Shown piece after piece: positions 16,529-25,243 of a stretch of DNA of 46,501 bases. The translations under genes were made by a program, and so were the position numbers. Positions within the stretch are counted from its first letter, which is position 1, and each line of letters begins with the position of its first letter. The notes under the pieces were generated by a model. That model was not told the origin of the DNA. It ran no database searches and worked only from the letters and a program-made list of their open reading frames with translations. Source of the DNA: an uncultured Enterocloster sp. (GTDB taxonomy: Bacteria > Bacillota > Clostridia > Lachnospirales > Lachnospiraceae); the NCBI GenBank assembly GCA_944383785.1, contig CALWQV010000011.1:1-46501 (forward strand). Reading direction: 5' to 3'.

Positions 16529-16566
16529 ATGTTCAAAAATTATATTATTTGATAAGATATGAACAT
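16529..16566. promoter_or_regulatory. Inverted repeat in the leader of the fusion gene
   Basis: ATGTTCA (16529-16535) and TGAACAT (16560-16566) are exact inverse copies 24 bases apart. They lie between the promoter's -10 box and the start codon, so one half-site is at the transcription start. Binding by the winged helix of the encoded protein is a guess. Confidence 0.4.
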
Positions 16567-16593
16567 TATAGCACGGAGCGGGCAAATTGTAAA
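16565..16593 (-). promoter_or_regulatory. Promoter of the LicC/LicA fusion gene
   Basis: On the minus strand TTTACA (16588-16593) and TATAAT (16565-16570) lie 17 bases apart, about 57 bases before the start codon. Confidence 0.7.
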
Positions 16594-16610
16594 ACACAAA
16601 ATCTAGACAG

Positions 16611-17597
16611 TCAAAGAATCGGCGAATAGTCGATCTCCTGCACCACCTGAAAATGCGGAATATGTTCCCTCGCGTATCCGGGAATCACATCCCGGGCCAG
16701 TTCTATAAACTCCATAGCAGGCTTCGGCAGCTGCCTCTCCTTTTTATAAACCAGGCCCACCGGCCGCGTGCTCACCTCTTCCTCCATGGAGCAGAACAGA
16801 GGCAGGCTGCTAAACTTTTCCTCCAAAATCACCGACACAGGCGCAAAGGCGAAGCCGTTGCTCTCCGGGGCCATCCGGTAGCAGGAGCTGGCGTTTTTCA
16901 ATTCCAGAACTGCCGTAGGCGAGATATGATACTTGTCAAACAGTCGGTTTGCCAGATAATAGGTTCCGTTGCTCTTATTGGTGGAAATCAGCGGAAGCCG
17001 GGTTAATACCCGGGGCGGAATATACTGAAGAATCCGCTCCCGGTTCTCTGGAAGAGTGAGGGGGGCTAAGAGCGGATTGGAACGGCTGACCACCAGGCAC
17101 ATTTCCTCCCTGCACAGCTCCACGAACTGCAGAAGCTCTCCCACATCGGGAACCGTCGACATAAAGAGAATATCGATCTGCTCCCGCTCCAGTAGATGTA
17201 AAAGCTCTATCAGATTATCTTCGATTACCCGCACCTCCACAGAAGGGCATACCTTGCGGAAGGCAGGAAGGATTCTAGGAAGCCAGGTGTAGCTTCTAGT
17301 AGGGGACATCCCAAGCACAATCTGCTGCCTGCTTCTGCGGTATAAATCCTTCATTTCCCCCTCCAGCTGGTCCCTCAGCCTCTGAATCTGGCGCAGCTTT
17401 TCCACATAGCGGACTCCGGCTTCCGTCATCTGTACCGGGACTGTGGACCGGTCAAAAAGCTTCAGTCCCAGTTCCCGCTCCAACCCCTGAATGTAACGCG
17501 TCAGGGCCGGCTGGGATACAAAGCAGGCCGAGGCCGCCTTTGAGATGCTTTTCAGGTCGGCAACCGCGATTACATAGTCGATTTTATTTAAATCCAT
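16611..17597 (-). CDS. LysR-family transcriptional regulator
   Basis: A 328-residue LysR-type regulator. The N-terminal helix-turn-helix is clear (IDYVIAVADLKSISKAASAC, then SQPALTRYIQGLERELGLKL and LFDRSTVPVQMTEAG), followed by a linker helix and a periplasmic-binding-like effector domain from about residue 92. The gene is divergent from the amidohydrolase-transporter operon at 17819, with 221 bases between the start codons, the usual arrangement for a LysR regulator and its target. The effector is probably a substrate or product of that operon, by inference. Confidence 0.9.
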   Translation of the reverse strand: MDLNKIDYVIAVADLKSISKAASACFVSQPALTRYIQGLERELGLKLFDRSTVPVQMTEAGVRYVEKLRQIQRLRDQLEGEMKDLYRRSRQQIVLGMSPTRSYTWLPRILPAFRKVCPSVEVRVIEDNLIELLHLLEREQIDILFMSTVPDVGELLQFVELCREEMCLVVSRSNPLLAPLTLPENRERILQYIPPRVLTRLPLISTNKSNGTYYLANRLFDKYHISPTAVLELKNASSCYRMAPESNGFAFAPVSVILEEKFSSLPLFCSMEEEVSTRPVGLVYKKERQLPKPAMEFIELARDVIPGYAREHIPHFQVVQEIDYSPIL

Positions 17598-17684
17598 CCC
17601 TCTGTCCTCCCTTCAAAATCCCCGTATGCCTCTTCCGCTCAGCTGTGATAATCACCTGCATTATAATCTTATGCAAAAGCGGTA

Positions 17685-17714
17685 TTGGATATTTTCACTA
17701 TAAAGCGCTATATT
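17685..17714 (+). promoter_or_regulatory. Promoter with LysR-box-like dyad before the amidohydrolase operon
   Basis: TTGGAT (17685-17690) and TATATT (17709-17714) are 18 bases apart. Within the spacer is an imperfect dyad centred on AGCGCT (17704-17709) with TATA flanks, similar to the T-N11-A sites of LysR regulators. The spacing is slightly long and the assignment tentative. Confidence 0.4.
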
Positions 17715-17818
17715 TTTTACTGTAATATTATAAAAAACCATACAGGCAGCTGTCAACCTGAAAGTACCGTTCCACTTAACAGTTACAATTTCAATCTAGA
17801 AGGAGGTTAACTACAAAC

Positions 17819-19444
17819 ATGAGAACATCAGATACCGCTTATGTAAATGGCCGGGTGTATACGGCGGACAAGGAGTTTTCCACCGCCTCTGCTTTCGCCC
17901 TGTCCGGGGACCGCTTTATCGCAGTGGGAAGCGATGAGGAAATCCGATCCCTCTGCTCTCCACAGACAAAAATCATAGATCTGAAAGGCCGGACGGTGCT
18001 TCCGGGCCTCATCGATTCCCACCTGCACATCAACAACACAGGTGCCATGAAGCTGGAGCTGGACATTGTAGGAAAGCAGAAGCAGGAAATCCTGGAGATG
18101 GTTGCTGAAGCCCGAAAAAAGGCCCGCCCAGGAGAATGGATTGTAGGCCGCGGGTGGCTCAACGACGAGTGGCCAGATCCCTCCTTCCCTACCAAGGAAG
18201 AGCTGGACGCGGTGTGTCCGGATTTTCCCATCTATCTGAAGCGGGCCTGCGGCCACGGGGCCTGGGTCAACAGCAAAGCCTTTGAAACCGTAGGCGTCAC
18301 CGACGGCACCCCCGATCCCGTAGGCGGCGAGTATCTGCGCAAGTCCGACGGCACCTTGCTCGGCGTTGTCACCGACCAGGCCCAGGAGCCTTTTAACAAG
18401 GCTATTCCTCCCTATGGAAAAGAACAGCTTCAAAAGATTGTCCTCCTGGCCCAGGATGAATTCTTCTCCCACGGCCTTACCACCGTCCACGATGCAGGAA
18501 CCGATGAAACATGGATTGAAGCCTGGGAGGAGCTCTACCAGAAGCATGCGCTGAAGCTGCGGATCTACGCCAGCATGAGGGTCATCGGACGCCCCAGCTA
18601 CGACGAGCTCTACACCGGCTCCATGAAATATTTCCGGAAGGGACTGCGCATCGGCATGTATGACAACCGCCTCACCGCCAGGGCCTACAAGATCTCCTGC
18701 GACGGCTCCCTGGGAGCCCGCAGCGCCTGGATGTTAGAGGATTATTCCGATCAGCCCGGCCATAAGGGAAATGGAAAATGGACCAATGAACAGCTCTACA
18801 CCATCCTCTATGAAGCGAGAAAGGCGGGATTTCAGACCATGTGCCACGCCATCGGCGACGGTGCCAACCGCCAGTGCCTGGATGTTTACGAGCGTCTCTT
18901 AAAAGAACTCCCTGACCCGGATGCAAGGCTTCGGATTGAGCACGCCCAGATTCTGGCTCCAGAAGATATTCCCAGATTCCATAAACTGGGCGTGATTCCC
19001 ACCCACCAGACAGTCTTCCTGAGAACCGACAAGAAGGTGGCGGACCAGCGTCTTGGAGATGAGCGGATAAAGGGAGCCTACGCCTGGAGAACCCTCATCG
19101 ACCAGGGAAATCCCCTTCCCAACGGAACCGATTCCCCTGTCGAAAACTGTAATCCCTTTGTCAGCATGTACTGCGCCGTCACCCGCAAGGATGAGAAGGG
19201 CCTTCCGGAAAATGGCTGGCATCCCGAGCAGGCCATGACCCGCAAGGAAGCCCTGCGCTCCTATACCACCTGGGGCGCTTACGCCGGGTTTGAGGAACAA
19301 TTAAAGGGAAGCATCGAGGCCGGGAAACTGGCGGACTTTGTGGTCATCGACCGGGATTTCATGAACTGCCCGACAGAAGAAATCAAGGATATCCAGGTTC
19401 TTGAAACCGTAGTAGGCGGCGAAATTGTCTACCAGAAGGCATAG
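17819..19444 (+). CDS. Amidohydrolase (amidohydrolase-3 / YtcJ-like)
   Basis: A 541-residue metal-dependent hydrolase. The composite beta domain at the N-terminus (AYVNGRVYTADKEFSTASAF) leads into the metal-binding DSHLHINN motif at about residue 65. Later family motifs are GHGAWVNSKAFE, TTVHDAGTDE, MCHAIGDGANRQ, RIEHAQIL and the catalytic-Asp region NGTDSPVEN. The length is usual for the YtcJ-like branch, whose substrates are mostly unknown. No signal peptide is present, so it acts in the cytoplasm. A strong AGAAGGAGG site precedes the start by 12 bases. It is 55 bases upstream of an AbgT-type transporter gene, suggesting the transporter imports its substrate, possibly an N-acyl amino acid or aminobenzoyl-glutamate-like amide. 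Confidence 0.9.
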   Translation: MRTSDTAYVNGRVYTADKEFSTASAFALSGDRFIAVGSDEEIRSLCSPQTKIIDLKGRTVLPGLIDSHLHINNTGAMKLELDIVGKQKQEILEMVAEARKKARPGEWIVGRGWLNDEWPDPSFPTKEELDAVCPDFPIYLKRACGHGAWVNSKAFETVGVTDGTPDPVGGEYLRKSDGTLLGVVTDQAQEPFNKAIPPYGKEQLQKIVLLAQDEFFSHGLTTVHDAGTDETWIEAWEELYQKHALKLRIYASMRVIGRPSYDELYTGSMKYFRKGLRIGMYDNRLTARAYKISCDGSLGARSAWMLEDYSDQPGHKGNGKWTNEQLYTILYEARKAGFQTMCHAIGDGANRQCLDVYERLLKELPDPDARLRIEHAQILAPEDIPRFHKLGVIPTHQTVFLRTDKKVADQRLGDERIKGAYAWRTLIDQGNPLPNGTDSPVENCNPFVSMYCAVTRKDEKGLPENGWHPEQAMTRKEALRSYTTWGAYAGFEEQLKGSIEAGKLADFVVIDRDFMNCPTEEIKDIQVLETVVGGEIVYQKA

Positions 19445-19499
19445 TTGAGAACCTATAACGAAAACGCACAGAATCCATCACCGAATGGGAGGTATATCA

Positions 19500-21068
19500 A
19501 TGGAAACTGCAACTCAAGAAAAGAAAAGCCTGTTTTGGCGCTTTATCCACGGGGTAGAGGTTGTGGGGAATAAATTTCCCCACCCCTTTTACCTGTTCAC
19601 CATTTTAATCTTCGTATCCGTCGCCTTATCCGTCATTTTCGCCGGAGTATCCGTCACCTACGAGCAGGCCGGCTCAGACGGGGCGTCCAGCGAAATGGTT
19701 ACAGCCACGGTCATTAACCTGATTAACCGGGACACCATCACCAATGTCACCCAGAATATGTACAGCATTTACTATAACTTCTCGCCCATGATGATGATGG
19801 GCCTGCTGATGCTGTCCATCGGCCTGGCGGAGCAGGTGGGCCTCTTCGGCGCTGTCATCAAGCGGACCATTATGGGCGTCCGTCCGGCCTTTGTCTTTGC
19901 CGTGGTTTCCTTTGTTGCCATCAACGCCCACACCGCCTCCAACGCCGGCGTCCTGGGCTGTACCGCCGTATCTGCGGCCGTGTTCGCCTCCATGGGCTAT
20001 AACCCCTGGCTGGGCATTATCCTGTCATACGCCGCCGGAAACGCCGGTTTTGCCGCCAATCTCTTTGTGGGAAATCTGGACGTGCTGGTCAGCGGCATCG
20101 ACGAGTCCGTCTGTTCCGCTTTAGGCCTTGACACCTCCACCGTCCATGTACTCCAGAACTGGTACTTCATGCTGGTCAGCGCCCTGGTCCTGACGGTGGT
20201 TTACACCTTGGTAACCACCAAATTTGTCCGGGGCTTCATCGGGGAGCCCAAGGATTTAAGCCTTGTCCAGGATGCGAATGCCTCCAGTGAATTAACGCCC
20301 ACCGAGCACCGCGCCCTGCGCAACGCCGGAATCGCCGCCATCGTCTTTATCGCCCTGGTGGTGGCCGCCTGCATCCCCTCCAACTCCTTCTTCCGGGCGG
20401 AGGACGGCACCCTGATTCCCAATTCGCCTCTTTTAAAGAGCATCCTGACGATCCTGTTCCTCTTCTTTTTGGTCACCGCCATCGCTTACGGCCGTACCAC
20501 CAAGAAGATTGCCACCTGGAACGATCTGCCCAAGATGCTGGCAAAGAGCATCGACTCCATGGTCAATTTCATGGTCATCGCCCTGCCCGCTTCCCTGTTC
20601 ATCCATCTGTTCAACGCCTCCAACATCCCCACCGTCCTGGGCGCGGCTGGAGCGGAGTGGATTAAGGGTACCGGAATCCACGGCTTTGGCCTGCTGGTGC
20701 TGGTGATCCTTTTCACCATTTTCCTGGACCTGTTTATGACCTCCGGTTCCTCCAAGTGGATGATTCTGGCGCCGATTCTGATTCCCATGTTTTATGCCAT
20801 CGGCTTCAGCCCCGCCCTCACCACCCTTGCCTACCGCATCGGCGACGCTTCCGCCAACTGCATCGCCCCGATTTCCTCGGATATCGCCCTCATCGTAGGA
20901 CTTTTGGGGAAATACAACACGGATAAGAGCAAAACCCCCGGCATGGGAAATGTATTCGCTGGATGCATGCCCTACTCCATTGCCACCCTGATTACCCAGC
21001 TGATCATCCTAGCCATCTGGTGGGCGCTGAAGCTGCCCCTCGGCCCCGGCGTGGAAATGTTTGTATAG
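19500..21068 (+). CDS. AbgT-family transporter (p-aminobenzoyl-glutamate type)
   Basis: A 522-residue membrane transporter with about twelve hydrophobic segments, of the AbgT family whose members import p-aminobenzoyl-glutamate or export antifolates. Family features include GNKFPHPFYLFTILIF at the first helix, an extracytoplasmic loop, SPMMMMGLLMLSIGLAEQVG, and ISYAAGNAGFAANLFVGNLD-like re-entrant segments in both halves (the second reads RIGDASANCIAPISSD). The start at 19500 is chosen because GGGAGGT lies upstream; the in-frame ATG at 19485 sits on that site. It probably feeds the upstream amidohydrolase. The neighbouring hydrolase is not AbgA/AbgB-like, so the substrate may differ from the Escherichia coli system. 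Confidence 0.88.
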   Translation: METATQEKKSLFWRFIHGVEVVGNKFPHPFYLFTILIFVSVALSVIFAGVSVTYEQAGSDGASSEMVTATVINLINRDTITNVTQNMYSIYYNFSPMMMMGLLMLSIGLAEQVGLFGAVIKRTIMGVRPAFVFAVVSFVAINAHTASNAGVLGCTAVSAAVFASMGYNPWLGIILSYAAGNAGFAANLFVGNLDVLVSGIDESVCSALGLDTSTVHVLQNWYFMLVSALVLTVVYTLVTTKFVRGFIGEPKDLSLVQDANASSELTPTEHRALRNAGIAAIVFIALVVAACIPSNSFFRAEDGTLIPNSPLLKSILTILFLFFLVTAIAYGRTTKKIATWNDLPKMLAKSIDSMVNFMVIALPASLFIHLFNASNIPTVLGAAGAEWIKGTGIHGFGLLVLVILFTIFLDLFMTSGSSKWMILAPILIPMFYAIGFSPALTTLAYRIGDASANCIAPISSDIALIVGLLGKYNTDKSKTPGMGNVFAGCMPYSIATLITQLIILAIWWALKLPLGPGVEMFV

Positions 21069-21080
21069 GAAGGCCGGACG

Positions 21081-21923
21081 ATGATACAGAAAAAAGAGCT
21101 GCGCGAGTACACGTTCATTGTCCTCGGTGCGTTTATCATGGGATTTGCCATTAAAAATATATATGACCCGGCCAATCTGGTAACCGGAGGTGTTTCCGGC
21201 ATAGCCATCATTATCAAGAACCTTTTGGATGTTCCCCTTTGGCTTACCAACACCATGTTAAACATCCCCCTCTTCTTGGCCGCCTGGCACTTTAAGGGGT
21301 GGAGCTTTATCCGCCGTACCCTGGCCGCCACCGTATCCTTATCCCTGTCCCTCTATATCATTCCGGAAATTCCCCTGATGCCGGACGACCTGCTTTTATC
21401 CGCCCTGTTCGGCGGAATCGTATCCGGCATCGGAACCGGTCTGGTCTTTATGTACCAGGCCACCACCGGAGGCACCGATATGCTGGCCGCCCTGATTCAG
21501 CTGAAGCTGCGCCAGCACAGCATCGCCTGGATTATGCAGTTTTTGGACGGAGCGGTGGTATTAGCAGGCGCTTCCATTTTCGGAATTCACCATGCTCTGT
21601 ACGCCATCATCGCCATCTATTGCGTATGCAAGCTATCGGACAGCATACTGGATGGCATCAAATTCGCCAAGCAGGCGGTGATCATCTCCGACCGGAGCCA
21701 GGAAATCGCGGAGCTGATTCTGAACCGGCTGGAGCGTGGTGTCACTTCCGTGGACGCCATAGGAATGTACTCGAAAAGCGGGAAGAAAATGCTGTTCTGC
21801 GTGGTATCCAAGAAGGAAATTGTCCTGGTGCGGGACATCGTAAAGCAGGTTGACCAAAAGGCCTTTGTGATTGTCAGCGACGTAAAGGAGGTATTCGGCG
21901 AAGGATTTATCGAAGCTGGCTGA
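21081..21923 (+). CDS. YitT-family membrane protein
   Basis: A 280-residue integral membrane protein of the YitT/DUF161 type, with five or six hydrophobic segments and the conserved loops NIYDPANLVTGGVSGIAII and YQATTGGTDMLAALIQLKL. A soluble C-terminal DUF2179 (ACT-like) domain starts at about residue 200 (AVIISDRSQEIAELILNRLE, then GVTSVDAIGMYSKSGKKMLF). Its function is not established. It starts 12 bases after the AbgT-type gene and is followed by a terminator, so it is the last gene of the operon. Confidence 0.9.
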   Translation: MIQKKELREYTFIVLGAFIMGFAIKNIYDPANLVTGGVSGIAIIIKNLLDVPLWLTNTMLNIPLFLAAWHFKGWSFIRRTLAATVSLSLSLYIIPEIPLMPDDLLLSALFGGIVSGIGTGLVFMYQATTGGTDMLAALIQLKLRQHSIAWIMQFLDGAVVLAGASIFGIHHALYAIIAIYCVCKLSDSILDGIKFAKQAVIISDRSQEIAELILNRLERGVTSVDAIGMYSKSGKKMLFCVVSKKEIVLVRDIVKQVDQKAFVIVSDVKEVFGEGFIEAG

Positions 21924-21932
21924 TTCACCTTA

Positions 21933-21970
21933 AAAAGCCCCGGATGGCTTTGTGCCGTTCCGGGGCTTTT
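21933..21970. terminator. Bidirectional rho-independent terminator
   Basis: Arms AAAAGCCCCGGA (21933-21944) and TCCGGGGCTTTT (21959-21970) are perfect inverse copies. It serves the YitT operon on the plus strand and glnN, whose stop is at 21985, on the minus strand. Confidence 0.9.
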
Positions 21971-21984
21971 CTATGCATTTCTCT

Positions 21985-24099
21985 TTATACCTCAAAAATC
22001 AAATCGCCATAGCTGGGCATGGGCCACAGATCCTTATCCACAATCATCTCCAGCCGGTCCACCGGCGCCCTCAAAGCGGCCATGGCAGGAACAACCTGGC
22101 TGTGGTAAGCCAGCGCCTGCTCTTCTCCGGCTCCAATGGCGGCGCAGCGGTCTGTGGCGTCGATCAGTGTGGAAAGAGCCACCTTTGTCTCAGACAGCAG
22201 GTCGGAAGTCTCCAGCAGAAGCTCCTTCTGCACGCTGATATCCGCTTCCGGGCAGGCCTCCCTTACGGAACGGATGGAATTGGCCAAGCGGGTGGTGTAG
22301 TGGAACACGCAGGGGATAAACTGCTTGCTGGCCATATCGATCATGGTTCTGGCCTCAATGTTGATGGCCTTGGAGTAATTCTCAAACTCTACCTCCGCCC
22401 TGGATTCCAATTCCGCTCTGGTAAAGACCTTAAACTCCTCAAAAAGCTTCACCGCCTTCTCCGTCTTTAAGGCGGGAATGGCCTCCACCATGGACTTGAT
22501 ATTGGGCAGGCCCCGGCGCTCCGCTTCCTCTACCCACTCCTGGGTATAGCCGTTTCCGTTAAAGATCACCCGCCGGTGCTCCGACAAGGTCTTTTTAATC
22601 AGATCGTGGAGGGCCAGATCGAAATTATCGGCCTTCTCCAGGACGTCTGCCGCCTCCTTAAATGCCTCGGCCACAATGGTATTTAACACCGTGTTGGGGG
22701 AGCCGATGGAATCGGAGGAGCCCACCATACGGAACTCAAACTTATTTCCTGTGAAAGCAAAGGGTGAGGTGCGGTTCCGGTCCGTGGCGTCCTTATCCAG
22801 ATCCGGCAGAATATCCACACCGGTCTTTAAGGTTCCGCCGCACTTGGAATGGGTGGCCTCGCCGGTATCGCACAGCTGCTCGATCACATCCTCCAGCTGC
22901 TCGCCCAGGAAGATGGAGATAATGGCCGGCGGAGCCTCGTTGGCCCCCAGGCGGTGGTCATTTCCCACGTCTGCAGCAGACTCTCTTAACAGGTCCGCGT
23001 GGACGTCCACTGCCTTGATAATGCAGGCCAGCACCAGAAGGAACTGCATGTTCTCATGGGGTGTATCGCCAGGATTCAGCATGTTTGTGCCGTCATCGGC
23101 GGTTAAGGACCAGTTGTTGTGCTTTCCGGAGCCGTTCACCCCTGCGAAGGGTTTCTCGTGGAGCAGACATGCCATGCCGTGGTGGGCAGCCACACGCTTT
23201 AAGGTTTCCATCACGATCTGGTTGTGGTCGGTGGCTACATTGGCCTCCTCGTAAATGGGCGCAAGCTCATGCTGGCCAGGAGCCACCTCATTGTGCTGGG
23301 TCTTGGCGGGAACCCCCAGTTTCCACAGCTCCAGGTTCACATCCTTCATAAAAGCACCGATGCGCTCCCGGATTACTCCGAAGTAATGATCATCCATCTC
23401 CTGCCCCTTAGGCGGCATCGCGCCAAATAAGGTGCGGCCAGTGTAGATCAGATCTTTTCTCTTTAAATATTTCTCCTTATCCACCAGGAAATACTCCTGC
23501 TCCGGTCCTACGGATGGCGCCACCCGTTTGGCAGTGGTATTGCCAAACAGCCTCAAAATTCTCAGGGCCTGCTCGTTCACCGCCTGCATGGAGCGCAGCA
23601 GAGGCGTTTTCTTATCCAGTGCTTCTCCGGAATAGGAACAGAAGGCGGTGGGGATGCACAAGGTCACGCCGATGGCGGACTCTCTCAGGAAAGCAGGGGA
23701 TGTGCAGTCCCAGGCGGTGTAACCTCTGGCCTCAAAAGTGGCTCTTAAGCCTCCTGAAGGGAAGGAGGAAGCGTCAGGCTCGCCCTTGATCAGCTCCTTA
23801 CCGGAAAATTCCATAATCACCCGGCCGTTCTTTGGCGCAGAAATAAAAGAATCATGCTTTTCCGCCGTCATGCCTGTCAGCGGCTGGAACCAGTGGGTAT
23901 AATGGGTGGCGCCGTGCTCGATGGCCCACTCCTTCATGGCATGGGCTACCACATCCGCAATGCTGGGATCCAGCTCCGCGCCGTTTTTGATGGTTTCCTT
24001 CAACTTCTTGTAAACACTCTTTGGCAGGCGCTCCCGCATCACTACATCGTTGAACGCATTCTGGCCAAAAATCTCGGATACATTCATCGCTTCGCTCAT
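21985..24099 (-). CDS. glnN: Type III glutamine synthetase
   Basis: A 704-residue enzyme of the long GSIII class, which makes glutamine from glutamate, ammonia and ATP. The long N-terminal region typical of GSIII precedes the catalytic part: [15 protein letters not shown] near residue 215, the stretch [20 protein letters not shown] with [29 protein letters not shown] at the ammonia/glutamate site, and [16 protein letters not shown]. The C-terminal helical extension matches GSIII. It is monocistronic: a terminator faces it at 21933-21970 and the fba terminator lies upstream. GSIII enzymes form double-ring dodecamers. No clear promoter was found in the 80 bases upstream. Confidence 0.95.
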   Translation of the reverse strand: MSEAMNVSEIFGQNAFNDVVMRERLPKSVYKKLKETIKNGAELDPSIADVVAHAMKEWAIEHGATHYTHWFQPLTGMTAEKHDSFISAPKNGRVIMEFSGKELIKGEPDASSFPSGGLRATFEARGYTAWDCTSPAFLRESAIGVTLCIPTAFCSYSGEALDKKTPLLRSMQAVNEQALRILRLFGNTTAKRVAPSVGPEQEYFLVDKEKYLKRKDLIYTGRTLFGAMPPKGQEMDDHYFGVIRERIGAFMKDVNLELWKLGVPAKTQHNEVAPGQHELAPIYEEANVATDHNQIVMETLKRVAAHHGMACLLHEKPFAGVNGSGKHNNWSLTADDGTNMLNPGDTPHENMQFLLVLACIIKAVDVHADLLRESAADVGNDHRLGANEAPPAIISIFLGEQLEDVIEQLCDTGEATHSKCGGTLKTGVDILPDLDKDATDRNRTSPFAFTGNKFEFRMVGSSDSIGSPNTVLNTIVAEAFKEAADVLEKADNFDLALHDLIKKTLSEHRRVIFNGNGYTQEWVEEAERRGLPNIKSMVEAIPALKTEKAVKLFEEFKVFTRAELESRAEVEFENYSKAINIEARTMIDMASKQFIPCVFHYTTRLANSIRSVREACPEADISVQKELLLETSDLLSETKVALSTLIDATDRCAAIGAGEEQALAYHSQVVPAMAALRAPVDRLEMIVDKDLWPMPSYGDLIFEV

Positions 24100-24188
24100 A
24101 GATTTTCCATCCTCTCTTTTTTAATCGCACATTACAATTCCAATCCCCCAGGCAGCCGTCCGGACCATTACAATCTGCCTAAAAGAAG

Positions 24189-24217
24189 AGGGCGCTCTCT
24201 CCATCAGAGAACGCCCT
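24189..24217 (-). terminator. Terminator after fba
   Basis: Arms AGGGCGCTCTCT (24189-24200) and AGAGAACGCCCT (24206-24217) pair fully in the minus-strand RNA with one G-U pair, followed by TCTTCTTTT. Confidence 0.8.
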
Positions 24218-24280
24218 TGTTCTTTCATTTAAGATAAATCATTTTCCCTCAAAAAGCAAGTACTTTTTAAAGAACACGCA

Positions 24281-25144
24281 TCAGGCCTTTCCCACAGATC
24301 CGAACAGCTCCATCTTCTCCTTCACAGTGGCCTTGATGGCCTCCGCTCCGGGAGCCAGAAGCTTTCTGGGATCATAGCCCTTGCCCTGCTGGTCTTTTCC
24401 GGCCTCGATATACTCACGGGTAGCCGCCGCAAAGGTCAGCTGACACTCAGTGTTTACATTGATCTTGGCAACGCCCAGGCTGATGGCCTTCTTAATCATA
24501 TCCTCGGGGATGCCGGTGCCGCCGTGCAGTACCAGAGGCATATTCCCTACCTGGGCCTTCACCGCCTCCAGAACGTCAAAGCGCAGTCCCGGCCAGTTAG
24601 CGGGATACTTGCCGTGAATGTTGCCGATGCCGGCTGCCAGGAAATCAACGCCCAGATCGGCGATGGCCTTGCACTCCGCCGGGTCGGCGCACTCGCCAAG
24701 GCCTACGACTCCGTCTTCCTCGCCGCCGATGGAGCCCACCTCTGCCTCCAGGGAAAGTCCCATAGCATGGGCGATCTTCACCAGCTCCTTGGTCTTCTCA
24801 ATATTCTCGTCAATGGGGTAATGGGAACCGTCAAACATAATGGAAGAAAATCCTGCCTTGATGCACTTATAACAGCCTTCGTAGGTACCGTGATCCAGAT
24901 GCAGCGCTACCGGAACGGTGATGTTCAGTTCCTCGATCATAGCCTTTACCATAGCGGCTACGGTCTTAAAACCGGTCATGTATTTTCCGGCCCCCTCGGA
25001 CACACCTAAAATCACGGGAGACTGAAGCTCCTGAGCGGTCAAAAGAATGGATTTCGTCCACTCCAGGTTATTGATGTTGAACTGTCCTACGGCGTATTTC
25101 CCCTCACGCGCCTTGTCAAGCATCTCTTTTGCTGAAACTAACAT
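24281..25144 (-). CDS. fba: Class II fructose-bisphosphate aldolase
   Basis: A 287-residue zinc-dependent aldolase that splits fructose 1,6-bisphosphate to dihydroxyacetone phosphate and glyceraldehyde 3-phosphate in glycolysis. Motifs seen are VALHLDHGTYEGCYKCIKAG with zinc-binding His, SIMFDGSHYPIDENIEKTKE, EAEVGSIGGEEDG, GNIHGKYP and VLHGGTGIPEDMIKKAI ending at the phosphate site KINVNTE. Length and motifs match the FbaA form; tagatose-bisphosphate aldolase is a close alternative. GGAGGTAATTGGA precedes the start. Its leader carries a small inverted repeat (25171-25192). Confidence 0.93.
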   Translation of the reverse strand: MLVSAKEMLDKAREGKYAVGQFNINNLEWTKSILLTAQELQSPVILGVSEGAGKYMTGFKTVAAMVKAMIEELNITVPVALHLDHGTYEGCYKCIKAGFSSIMFDGSHYPIDENIEKTKELVKIAHAMGLSLEAEVGSIGGEEDGVVGLGECADPAECKAIADLGVDFLAAGIGNIHGKYPANWPGLRFDVLEAVKAQVGNMPLVLHGGTGIPEDMIKKAISLGVAKINVNTECQLTFAAATREYIEAGKDQQGKGYDPRKLLAPGAEAIKATVKEKMELFGSVGKA

Positions 25145-25170
25145 TCCAATTACCTCCTTATAAATAAATG

Positions 25171-25192
25171 AATCGTTACTTATTTAACGATT
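25171..25192. promoter_or_regulatory. Inverted repeat in the fba leader
   Basis: AATCGTTA and TAACGATT are perfect 8-base arms separated by six bases, about 27-48 bases upstream of the fba start. It may be an operator or a small mRNA hairpin; no T-run follows, so it is not a terminator. Confidence 0.45.
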
Positions 25193-25243
25193 TTCTTCTT
25201 TCTTACCATACCACAATTATTTCCAAAATGGAAGCAAAAACCT

